50,192 nt of DNA from an uncultured Blastocatellia bacterium. Its GTDB lineage: Bacteria; Acidobacteriota; Blastocatellia; Chloracidobacteriales; Chloracidobacteriaceae. Where the stretch lies: contig CALGZC010000032.1 of NCBI GenBank assembly GCA_937934745.1, forward strand, positions 35,001 through 85,192. Direction: 5' to 3'. The notes beneath the pieces are model-generated. The model ran no database searches. It was not told the DNA's origin and saw only the letters and a list, made by a program, of their open reading frames with translations. Every line of letters starts with the position of its first letter. Position 1 is the first letter of the stretch. The translations under genes were made by a program, and so were the position numbers. Of this stretch, positions 10,583 to 17,614 are shown one piece after another.

Positions 10583-11158
10583 ATGGAGTTCATTGAGAAG
10601 GTTTGCTTGATGGACGCCGCCGCGATGCAGCGTGCGCTGGCGCGAATGGCGTCCGAGATTGTCGAACGCAACCGCGGTGTGGAAAACCTGATTATTGCCG
10701 GCATTCGCCGGCGCGGCGTGCCGCTGGCGGAACGCATTGCTTATGCGATTGAAAAGCTTGAGGGGGTGCGTCCCCAGTTAGGGGTGCTGGACATTACACT
10801 GTACCGGGATGACCTCTCACTTGTCGCGCCGAAGCCGGTCATCAACGCCACGGCCATGCCGGAGAACTTAGCACCGGCGACGGTGGTCATCGTGGACGAT
10901 GTCCTCTACACCGGACGAACGATTCGCGCTGCACTGGACGCCTTGTTCGATCTGGGGCGCCCGCGGCGCGTGCAGTTGGCGGTGCTGATTGATCGTGGGC
11001 ACCGCGAATTGCCTATCCATGCGGATTTTGTTGGTGAACGGATTCCGACCAAGGCAACGGAAATTGTCAAGGTCATGGTCGCCGACATTGACGGCGCGGA
11101 GCAAGTGCTGATTGTCGAACCGGTCACGACACACACCGGCGAAGCTGCATCATCCTAA
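10583..11158 (+). CDS. pyrR: PyrR: bifunctional pyr operon regulator / uracil phosphoribosyltransferase
   Basis: A 191-residue type I phosphoribosyltransferase. The PRPP-binding motif [13 protein letters not shown] is at about 101-113, and [10 protein letters not shown] near 40 matches PyrR rather than other PRTases. In Gram-positive bacteria PyrR binds nascent pyr mRNA and promotes attenuation when UMP is high; many PyrR homologues also have UPRTase activity. I chose ATG 10583 because the family starts about ten residues before the DAAAMQRAL helix; the frame itself is open from 10502. pyrB follows 17 bp downstream, as in classical pyrR-pyrB operons. I could not find the PyrR-binding loop consensus in the 129-bp leader, so RNA attenuation here is unproven. 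Confidence 0.94.
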   Translation: MEFIEKVCLMDAAAMQRALARMASEIVERNRGVENLIIAGIRRRGVPLAERIAYAIEKLEGVRPQLGVLDITLYRDDLSLVAPKPVINATAMPENLAPATVVIVDDVLYTGRTIRAALDALFDLGRPRRVQLAVLIDRGHRELPIHADFVGERIPTKATEIVKVMVADIDGAEQVLIVEPVTTHTGEAASS

Positions 11159-11175
11159 GAGCGTTTCGTCCTGCT

Positions 11176-12249
11176 ATGAAAGACTTTCTCGACACCAGCG
11201 ATCTCACGCCCCAACTGGTCACCGACCTTCTCGACCGGGCCGAGCGATTTTTGCCGCTGACGACAATAGCGGATCAGCTTGGCGCCCCACTGCGCGGCAA
11301 GCACCTGGTCACGCTCTTTTCGGAAGCTTCCACCCGCACCCGGACGTCGTTTGAACTGGCGGCAAAGCGGCTTGGGATGAAGGTGGTCAATATCGTCGTC
11401 GGCATGTCGAGCCTAGCCAAGGGTGAAACCCTGCGCGACACCATCTTGACCCTAGATGCGATGATGCCGGATGTCGTGGTGGTGCGGCATGCTGTGGCCG
11501 GCGTCCCACACTTTATGGCGCGTTTCTCAAAGGCGCATTTCATCAATGCCGGCGACGGCGAACACGAGCATCCCACCCAGGCACTGCTTGACGCCTTCAC
11601 CCTCCGCCGCCATTTCGGGCGGCTAGAGGGCCTGGAGGTGGCCATCCTTGGGGACATCTGCCACAGCCGCGTCGCACGGTCGAACGTCCGATTGTTGGCT
11701 ATGATGGGTGCGCACGTCCGGCTGGGCGGTCCGCGCACCCTGCGCGCGCCCGGCATTGAACATTTCGCGAACGGTTGGTCGGGGACGGTGCAGGTGTCCG
11801 CTTCGCTCCGGGAAGCCCTGACCAACGCTGATGCCGTGATGGTCCTGCGCATCCAGCAGGAACGACTGGACGGAGCGTTCTTCCCTTCTCTCGGCGAATA
11901 CTTTGCGCATTTCGGACTGACCAGCGAACGATTAGCCTGGGCCAAGCCGAATGCCTTGGTCCTGCATCCGGGACCGATTAACCGCGAGGTTGAAATTGCT
12001 TCCGAGGTTGCCGACGGCGCGCAATCTGTGATTCAGAAGCAAGTAACACACGGCGTCGCCGTCCGCATGGCGCTTCTCGAGTGGTTAGTCCATCAGGAAG
12101 CGACACCACGTGAACCGGCTCTGCGCCAAACTCACGGTCAATCCGAAAGTGGACACCAAAACGCACCGGGCGGAGGCACACGTGCTGCCACCACGCCCAC
12201 CTACGCCGTCAGCGTGACGGAACGTGGGCAGCCAGCACACGGATTGTAG
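11176..12249 (+). CDS. pyrB: Aspartate carbamoyltransferase catalytic chain
   Basis: It condenses carbamoyl phosphate with aspartate in the first committed step of pyrimidine synthesis. The carbamoyl-phosphate loop STRTR is at 52-56 within LFSEASTRTRTSFELA, and HPTQALLD follows near 135. The catalytic domain ends around residue 307 (VAVRMALLEWLV). About 50 further residues, rich in Gly, Ala, Thr and His (HGQSESGHQNAPGGG), follow without homology I recognise; most family members stop near 300-315. No pyrI regulatory-chain gene is present, and pyrC does not follow, unlike many pyrRBC operons. The small gap after pyrR indicates co-transcription. Confidence 0.96.
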   Translation: MKDFLDTSDLTPQLVTDLLDRAERFLPLTTIADQLGAPLRGKHLVTLFSEASTRTRTSFELAAKRLGMKVVNIVVGMSSLAKGETLRDTILTLDAMMPDVVVVRHAVAGVPHFMARFSKAHFINAGDGEHEHPTQALLDAFTLRRHFGRLEGLEVAILGDICHSRVARSNVRLLAMMGAHVRLGGPRTLRAPGIEHFANGWSGTVQVSASLREALTNADAVMVLRIQQERLDGAFFPSLGEYFAHFGLTSERLAWAKPNALVLHPGPINREVEIASEVADGAQSVIQKQVTHGVAVRMALLEWLVHQEATPREPALRQTHGQSESGHQNAPGGGTRAATTPTYAVSVTERGQPAHGL

Positions 12250-12291
12250 CCAGGTACCTTGTGGAGTCCCGCCTCAGGCACAGTTTGGCCC

Positions 12292-12552
12292 CTAACACCC
12301 TTCTGTATGGGCTTCAAGAACACGTAGCAAGCGTTGCCGGTGATGAATGACCGCCTGCCGTGCGCGCCGAAAATCTTCGAGCGCCTGTTCGTCCGACGAT
12401 TTGGCGCGCAGCCGGCGCAGCGCATCACTGGCCGCCGTTCGGGCGCGGACTACTTCCCGCATCAGGCGGTCAAGCATCTGCACGGTGGTTCCTCCAAGCT
12501 GCTCCTCAAGCACTTTGAGGCGTGGATGCTTCCGAGACGTAGCTTTACCCAT
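12292..12552 (-). CDS. Small basic helical protein of unknown function (86 aa)
   Basis: I do not recognise this family. The 86-residue product is strongly charged and almost wholly helical by appearance, with long amphipathic stretches (VLEEQLGGTTVQMLDRLMREVV, then FRRARQAVIHHRQRLLRVLEAH, read here only in part), and could form a short coiled coil. Its ATG at 12552 has a well placed GTGAGGT ribosome-binding sequence about six bases upstream, which is the main reason to believe it. It is convergent with pyrB (42-bp gap) and divergent from mqnB (70-bp gap). A competing open frame on the plus strand (12334-12558) is basic and low-complexity and has no comparable ribosome-binding site. Confidence 0.6.
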   Translation of the reverse strand: MGKATSRKHPRLKVLEEQLGGTTVQMLDRLMREVVRARTAASDALRRLRAKSSDEQALEDFRRARQAVIHHRQRLLRVLEAHTEGC

Positions 12553-12622
12553 ACGTAAACCTCACTTGTATAACGCAGTTGGCGTTTGTAGTTGGTTTTG
12601 ATACCAGTTCATACGCGCAAGG

Positions 12623-13363
12623 TTGGAAAAAGTGCCCGAAATTTTCCGCTTTTCTCCCCTGTTAGTCGTCGCAGCAGTTGCAGCAGAAGTGCAGGATGCC
12701 TTCCCCACCTGGTTCGAGCACCCTCGCGAGACGCTCCCGGTCGGTCAATTCCTCCCCATCCGAACAGGCATGGGCCTCTTACTGACGGGCGTGGGCGCCA
12801 TCCGGGCCGCGGCCGCCGTCGCGCACGTGTTGGGACGCCAACATTTTGCAGCCGTTCTTCACGCCGGCATCGGCGGCGCTTACCCCGGAGCCCCGGTGCA
12901 AGTTGGGGATCTGGTCACTGCTGCTGGAGAATGTGACCCCCAGTCCGGCATCATGACCCCTGACGGTTACCGGGATTTGGGTGGACTTGGGTTTCCACTG
13001 ACCAATGCCTTTCCCAATCGCCTGGACTTGACCAGCGGGTGGGCAGACTGGGTGGCGCAGCAAGTCAGACCGGCTCCGCGCCTGCTCTTTGCGACGGTGG
13101 CCTGCTGTTCCGGCACCGACGCCGAAGCCGCTGCGATGGCGGCCCGCACCGGCGCAGCCGTTGAGAACATGGAAGGGTTGGCAGTCGCCTGGACAGCAGC
13201 CCAGTTCGGCGTTCCGTACGCGGCACTGCGTGCTATCAGTAACCTGACCGGCGACCGTCACCGCCAACAGTGGAACCTGCCTGCCGCCCGTGCCGCTCTT
13301 GCGCGTGGACTCACCACAATTCTGGAGGCTGTTCCCGTGGAAAACGGTCGGGATGATTCGTAA
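12623..13363 (+). CDS. mqnB: Futalosine hydrolase
   Basis: It hydrolyses futalosine to dehypoxanthine futalosine plus hypoxanthine in the alternative (futalosine) menaquinone pathway. The nucleoside phosphorylase/hydrolase fold shows AGIGGAY (81-87), ENMEG (181-185), which carries the active-site Glu, and RAISNLTGDR (203-212), whose Asp is the catalytic residue in this superfamily. The NLTGDR ending, rather than the SDxA of MTA/SAH nucleosidase, points to MqnB. The start is uncertain: TTG at 12623 or GTG at 12632. No other mqn genes are in the window. The 3' 53 bp overlap the end of the convergent glycerophosphodiesterase gene. Confidence 0.9.
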   Translation: MEKVPEIFRFSPLLVVAAVAAEVQDAFPTWFEHPRETLPVGQFLPIRTGMGLLLTGVGAIRAAAAVAHVLGRQHFAAVLHAGIGGAYPGAPVQVGDLVTAAGECDPQSGIMTPDGYRDLGGLGFPLTNAFPNRLDLTSGWADWVAQQVRPAPRLLFATVACCSGTDAEAAAMAARTGAAVENMEGLAVAWTAAQFGVPYAALRAISNLTGDRHRQQWNLPAARAALARGLTTILEAVPVENGRDDS

Positions 13364-14276
13364 ACACCGCATCCACACCCAGCTTATAGAGGAAATGCTC
13401 CATTTCGGCTGTAACGTCGGGAAAATTGCCGGTGTCACCTGACTTAAAGGTGTAAAGCGTCACAGAGAGTCCCGCTGCCCGCGCCCAGCGCACGACCTCT
13501 GGCGTTTTGGCAACAATCCGCTTTGAAGGGGCGACGCCGACGGCAAAACGCCGAATGCGGCGCATGCCGGCCGGCGAAATCCAGTTCCCCGGCGCTTCAT
13601 CGTCCACTAAAAACACCAGCGGTAACTGGCATCCAAGCCGTCGCAGGCGGCGCAAGCTGTCTGCATCAAAGGACTGAATAATGACTGGCGTGCGCGGGTC
13701 GGCGCCGGGGCGATCAAGGCCGTTGTTTTTGAGAACCTCCACCAAGCTCCGTGGCATGTCCAACCCAAGGGCGGCATAGCGCGCCGGGTGCTTCATTTCA
13801 GGATAAATCCCGGCTTTACCGCGCACAGCGTCTAGCATCTCTTGTAAGGTCGGAATGCGTTCGCCGGCGTACTGCGCACTGAACCAGGTACCGGCGTCGA
13901 GCCGTTTGATCTCTTCCAGCGTAAACTCGACGACCGGCCAGACGGTGCGCAGGTGTCCGTTGACCATCTCCACGCGCCCCCGGTCGGGATACACCTGCCG
14001 GACGTCGGTCGTGCGTTCCAGCGTCGCATCGTGCAGACAGACCAACACCCCATCTTTGGTTAGTTGCAAGTCTGGTTCGACATAGTCGGCTCCCTGCTCA
14101 ATCGCCAGCCGGTAGGCAGCCAAGGTATGTTCTGGAGCGTAAGCCGACGCCCCACGGTGGGCGATGTTGATCTTGCGGTGACGCGGATATTGTCCAAAAC
14201 CGGTCAGCGGCAGCACCGGCACAATTGCCGCCAGCAGCAGAGCTATCCCGGTAATCCGAAAAAATGAAACCAACAT
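13311..14276 (-). CDS. Secreted glycerophosphodiester phosphodiesterase
   Basis: It hydrolyses glycerophosphodiesters to glycerol-3-phosphate and an alcohol, probably outside the cytoplasmic membrane. The GDPD signature is complete: HRGAS (40-44) with APEHT after it, EPDLQLTKDG (67-76, the metal-binding Glu-x-Asp), HD (82-83), and a C-terminal DAVFTNHPDR. The N-terminal MLVSFFRITGIALLLAAIV is a signal peptide or anchor. I chose ATG 14276 over an upstream in-frame start at 14318 because GGAGA lies eight bases before it and the signal peptide begins there. The last 18 codons overlap the tail of mqnB on the opposite strand. Proximity to phoU-phoB-phoR (260 bp, divergent) fits a phosphate-scavenging role, by inference. 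Confidence 0.92.
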   Translation of the reverse strand: MLVSFFRITGIALLLAAIVPVLPLTGFGQYPRHRKINIAHRGASAYAPEHTLAAYRLAIEQGADYVEPDLQLTKDGVLVCLHDATLERTTDVRQVYPDRGRVEMVNGHLRTVWPVVEFTLEEIKRLDAGTWFSAQYAGERIPTLQEMLDAVRGKAGIYPEMKHPARYAALGLDMPRSLVEVLKNNGLDRPGADPRTPVIIQSFDADSLRRLRRLGCQLPLVFLVDDEAPGNWISPAGMRRIRRFAVGVAPSKRIVAKTPEVVRWARAAGLSVTLYTFKSGDTGNFPDVTAEMEHFLYKLGVDAVFTNHPDRFPREQPPELW

Positions 14277-14535
14277 CAGTTTTTCTCCAAAAATACGAAT
14301 TGCGCCGGTGACGAGCACATCGGAAACCTGTTCACCATAGCCTATGACAAAGTACCTTCATCCGAATTTACGACCATGTTACACTCGCGTAATAGGCGCT
14401 TCTTAGCCTAACCCGCGGTAAGTTTTTTGATTGAACGGCCTCTTGTGCAACGCTCATAGAGTGGTGGCGGTCAGAGGGTGTGCCGGTCGTGGTCTTTTGC
14501 AGGGTCTCTGAAGCGTCCACGGGAGGTATGAAAAA

Positions 14536-15216
14536 ATGGATACCTTGGTATTGGACGCACCGCTACAAGACTTGCGAGACAAAGTGCTGCTTCTGGGCGG
14601 GCAGGCAGAAGATGCCCTCTCACGAGCGCTTGGGGCGCTGATCCGCCGTAACTCCCCATTGGCCGAGCAGGTCATCCACAACGACGACACGATTGACTCC
14701 GTAGAGGTGGAGATTGATGAGTTGTGCGCCAGCCTATTGATGCGGGCTGCAGAGTTAGGGCCGGCGGATGTACGGTTTGTCATCGGTGTTCTCCGTACGA
14801 CGCCGATGATTGAGCGCATTGCCGATCATGCCGTCAACATCGCCCATCATGCGCTGCGCTTGAATGATGAGCCGGAGTTCAAGCTGTACATTGCCCTTCC
14901 ACACATGGCGACCCTGGTGCAAGCCCTGCTCACGGCTGCGCTGGATGCGCTGACCCAAAGTGATACGGCCAAGGCGCGGCAGACTATCCGGCGCGACAAC
15001 GAAGTTGACCTGCTGTATCGCCGGATGTTCGCCGAACTCACGGCGTCAATGACCAGAGACCCGAGCACGGTGACACGTGCTGCCGAACTGTTGTTTGTGA
15101 TCAAGCACCTGGAGCGCATTGCCGACTATGCGACCAACATCTGCGAGCAAGTCGTGTATTTGGTAGAAGGACGGTCCATCAAACATACCCCCGATGCCTG
15201 GCAACACCCTGATTAG
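14536..15216 (+). CDS. phoU: Phosphate transport system regulatory protein
   Basis: A 226-residue helical protein made of two homologous three-helix repeats (about 12-105 and 120-210), each with the Glu/Asp-x3-Asp metal-binding pattern; the second reads IKHLERIADYATNICE. PhoU links the Pst phosphate transporter to the PhoR kinase and keeps PhoR in its inactive state when phosphate is plentiful. GGAGGT lies eight bases before ATG 14536. The pstSCAB genes that usually accompany it are absent here; instead it is followed directly by the PhoB- and PhoR-like genes. Confidence 0.95.
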   Translation: MDTLVLDAPLQDLRDKVLLLGGQAEDALSRALGALIRRNSPLAEQVIHNDDTIDSVEVEIDELCASLLMRAAELGPADVRFVIGVLRTTPMIERIADHAVNIAHHALRLNDEPEFKLYIALPHMATLVQALLTAALDALTQSDTAKARQTIRRDNEVDLLYRRMFAELTASMTRDPSTVTRAAELLFVIKHLERIADYATNICEQVVYLVEGRSIKHTPDAWQHPD

Positions 15217-15288
15217 CCCTGTTAGCGATACGACCGGGTTGCGCACGCTACGGCGGCCATCGAAGTTTACCGAGGAGATACGTCGCTC

Positions 15289-16008
15289 ATGAAGCGCAGC
15301 ATTGTCATCATTGAGGACGATACCGACATTGCCCAATCCATTCGCTACAACCTCGAACAGGAAGGTAGCTTTCAAGTCACGATTACGACCACCGGGGAGG
15401 CCGGGCTGCGGACGGTGCTAGAACATCCGCCAAACCTCATTCTCCTCGATCTCAACCTGCCGCTGATGAACGGCTTTGAAATCTGCCGCCGGCTACGCCG
15501 CGAAGAGGCCACGGCACAGGTGCCTATCATTATGTTGACAGCGCGCACAGATGAAACCGACAAGATTCACGGGCTGGGTCTCGGTGCGGACGACTATGTG
15601 ACCAAGCCGTTTAGCGTCCGTGAACTCATGGCGCGCATCAATGCCATCTTGCGCCGGACCGAAGGCAGCGCGACCGCAGTCTATGACGACGGTACGCTGT
15701 TTATTGACTACAACCACTTTATCGTACGGTGCCGGGGTCAGGAAGTGACCCTTACGCGGAAGGAATTTGCCTTACTCAAGTTGCTGGCCCAAAGCAAAGG
15801 GCGCGTTCTGACACGCGAGTACCTGCTCGACCGCGTCTGGGGCATTGATTATGACGGGGAAACCCGGACACTCGACGTTCACATCCGGCGGGTACGTCAA
15901 AAGCTCGGCATCGATGGTTACATCGAAACTGCCGTCGGCATCGGCTACCGGTTTGTTGAAGCAGGTAAAGACGCCGTCAAATCGCCAAAACCTGCCAACA
16001 AGAAGTGA
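15289..16008 (+). CDS. phoB: PhoB-family response regulator (REC plus winged helix)
   Basis: A 239-residue OmpR/PhoB-type regulator. The receiver domain (1-120) has acidic D10-D11, phospho-acceptor D54 in ILLDLNLPLMNG, T84 and K106 (TKPF). The C-terminal winged helix (about 135-228) ends with the recognition segment RTLDVHIRRVRQKL. The GAGGAGATA ribosome-binding site is clear. Position between phoU and a cytoplasmic kinase with a PhoR-like core makes phosphate starvation the likely signal. The last ten residues are a basic Lys-rich tail (KSPKPANKK). Confidence 0.93.
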   Translation: MKRSIVIIEDDTDIAQSIRYNLEQEGSFQVTITTTGEAGLRTVLEHPPNLILLDLNLPLMNGFEICRRLRREEATAQVPIIMLTARTDETDKIHGLGLGADDYVTKPFSVRELMARINAILRRTEGSATAVYDDGTLFIDYNHFIVRCRGQEVTLTRKEFALLKLLAQSKGRVLTREYLLDRVWGIDYDGETRTLDVHIRRVRQKLGIDGYIETAVGIGYRFVEAGKDAVKSPKPANKK

Positions 16009-16076
16009 TGAAAAACCGTTTACTGGTGTCTTTCCCGGCGGTGGGCGCGGAGGCCCTGGAGGGCAGGGGTGGTCGA

Positions 16077-16121
16077 ATGACCGAACTGACATGCAACACT
16101 GACATGCAACGACGAACATGA
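16077..16121 (+). CDS. Possible 14-codon leader peptide overlapping phoR start
   Basis: A short frame of 14 sense codons (MTELTCNTDMQRRT) ends in a TGA that overlaps the phoR initiator as ATGA (16118-16121). A purine-rich AGGGGTGG precedes its ATG. The second copy of a 13-bp tandem repeat supplies an in-frame internal ATG. The geometry would couple translation of phoR to the leader. Expression is not demonstrated and the frame is short enough to be chance. Confidence 0.3.
   Translation: MTELTCNTDMQRRT
16085..16110 (+). repeat. Perfect 13-bp tandem repeat before phoR
   Basis: Two exact head-to-tail copies of ACTGACATGCAAC end seven bases before the phoR ATG. The CTGACAT core resembles half-sites of the enterobacterial Pho box (CTGTCAT), but the spacing is 13 rather than 11 bp. 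It could be a regulator site at the ribosome-binding region or a recent slippage duplication. Confidence 0.8.
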
Positions 16122-17185
16122 GTTTTCGATTAGATCAGTACTCGCAGCCTTTACTCGAGGCAGTGCTTGGCTCGTTGCGGGAAGGCATTATCGTCATTGA
16201 CCGGCAAACGGAGGTGGTGCTTTACAACCAGGCCGCCGTGGACGTGTTCAACCTCTCGCCGGTGATGACCGGCCCACTGCGCCTCATTGACATCACGCGG
16301 AACAAAGCCATTCACGACGGCTTTCAGCAGGTGCTGCGCGAGGGGCGTCCCTTTGACACCAATTTGGAGATTTTCGGTATTCAGGAGCGCACCTTCAGCT
16401 TTCGTGCGACACCGTTGCTGATGCCCTCGGCACACGAAGTCGTTGGGGCCATCGGCGTCTTTTTTGACGTGACGCAACTTGTCCGGCTGGAGCGTGTTCG
16501 GCGTGAGTTCTTTGCCAACCTATCGCACGAACTGCGCACGCCGCTGACGTCAATTCTGGCCTATGTTGAGACGCTGCTCAACGGGGCACTCTACGACCAG
16601 GAGAACAATCTTCAGTTCTTGCGCATCATCAACAAACACGCGATGCGCATGCAGAACCTGGTGCGTGACATCGCCGACTTGTCGGCTATTGAAGCGGGCG
16701 AGTTCAAACTCGACCCGGTCACGATCGAACTCAAGGGCTTTGTGGATAACTTGGCGGTTTTAGTGGCCCCGGAGGCGGCTGCACGGCAGGTAACGTTTCG
16801 GAACGAGGTGACGCCCGGCGTATATGTGCAGGCCGATCCGCAGGCGCTGGAGCAGATTCTGATGAATCTCATCATCAATGCCGTCAAGTTCAACCGCCCC
16901 GGCGGTGAAGTCGTTGTCACAGCCGGTTTTGAGGGCGACACACGGACGATCATCGCCGTTCGTGATACCGGAGTCGGCATCGAAGCCAAGCACTTGCCAC
17001 GTATCTTTGAACGACTGTACCGGGTGGATAAATCCCGGTCGCAAGAAGTCGGCGGAACGGGCCTCGGACTGGCCATTGTCAAGCACTTGGTCCTCAACCA
17101 CGGCGGGGATATTTCGGTGGACAGTACGCCCGGCGTCGGTTCAGAATTTCGTATTCGGCTGCCGCGTCCACCACTGCCCTCCTAA
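16118..17185 (+). CDS. phoR: PhoR-like PAS histidine kinase without membrane segments
   Basis: A 355-residue kinase. Residues 10-120 form a PAS domain (GIIVIDRQTEVVLYNQAA). The dimerisation and phospho-acceptor domain has FFANLSHELRTPLT with H137. The ATPase domain shows the N box with N250 and N254, G1 DTGVGI (283-288) and G2 GGTGLGLAI (312-320), all intact. The kinase core is of the PhoR subclass. No transmembrane helix is visible anywhere, so it is probably cytoplasmic and may read phosphate status only through PhoU or a ligand of the PAS domain. The upstream spacer holds a 13-bp tandem repeat and a possible leader ORF. Confidence 0.92.
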   Translation: MSFRLDQYSQPLLEAVLGSLREGIIVIDRQTEVVLYNQAAVDVFNLSPVMTGPLRLIDITRNKAIHDGFQQVLREGRPFDTNLEIFGIQERTFSFRATPLLMPSAHEVVGAIGVFFDVTQLVRLERVRREFFANLSHELRTPLTSILAYVETLLNGALYDQENNLQFLRIINKHAMRMQNLVRDIADLSAIEAGEFKLDPVTIELKGFVDNLAVLVAPEAAARQVTFRNEVTPGVYVQADPQALEQILMNLIINAVKFNRPGGEVVVTAGFEGDTRTIIAVRDTGVGIEAKHLPRIFERLYRVDKSRSQEVGGTGLGLAIVKHLVLNHGGDISVDSTPGVGSEFRIRLPRPPLPS

Positions 17186-17334
17186 CAGAGCCGACACCGT
17201 CTCCGTGCGCTACCCTCTTCCGAGGAGATAATGCAGTGCTGAGGCACGCGTCATGGCTGGTTTCGGATTCAGGCGCGCTCCGCCTGTCTGCGCCGACTCC
17301 CCGACGGCGTGTGTCTGTGAAGTACTGCGATAGT

Positions 17335-17370
17335 CTGTGTATCTTTGTCAGGCTGTGCATCTTTGTCGGC
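17335..17370 (+). repeat. 18-bp imperfect tandem repeat upstream of a sigma-54-like promoter
   Basis: CTGTGTATCTTTGTCAGG is followed directly by CTGTGCATCTTTGTCGGC, 15 of 18 positions identical. It lies about 190 bp before the -24/-12 element, within the range used by enhancer-binding activators, so it may be an upstream activating site. Confidence 0.6.
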
Positions 17371-17560
17371 AGCCCGCTTGTCAATGGCCCTCATTGCTGA
17401 TCAGACCGGTCGCCGATCGGAGCAGAAGGCCCGGTTTTGCCTTTGCCGTGGACTTCGCAAGCAACGCCGCCCGATGCAGACTCGGCTTGCCTGGTTTGAA
17501 AACATCATCCCACGCTTGTGACCTGCTTGAGAAAAAACGCTTGAGAAAAGCAGATCAATC

Positions 17561-17576
17561 TGGCACGCACATTGTT
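17561..17576 (+). promoter_or_regulatory. Sigma-54 (RpoN) type -24/-12 promoter
   Basis: TGGCACGCACATTGTT matches the consensus TGGCACG-N4-TTGCW with the full TGGCACG element, correct spacing, and one mismatch in the -12 box (TTGT for TTGC). A transcript starting about 12 bases after the -12 box would give a leader of about 29 bases ending at ATG 17615, with GAACGAAAGGG as the ribosome-binding region. Confidence 0.55.
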
Positions 17577-17614
17577 CCCAAGTTCAAGTAAACTGAACGA
17601 AAGGGCGCTTATCT

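Larger units (their letters stand above)
17186..17614. other. 429-bp gap before the REC-DUF4388-roadblock gene
   Basis: No convincing coding frame. It holds an 18-bp imperfect tandem repeat (17335-17370), two 11-bp direct repeats GCTTGAGAAAA (17525-17535 and 17539-17549, 14-bp period), and a sigma-54-like promoter (17561-17576). The layout, upstream repeats followed by a -24/-12 element and then a gene, is that of an activator-dependent promoter. Confidence 0.7.
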
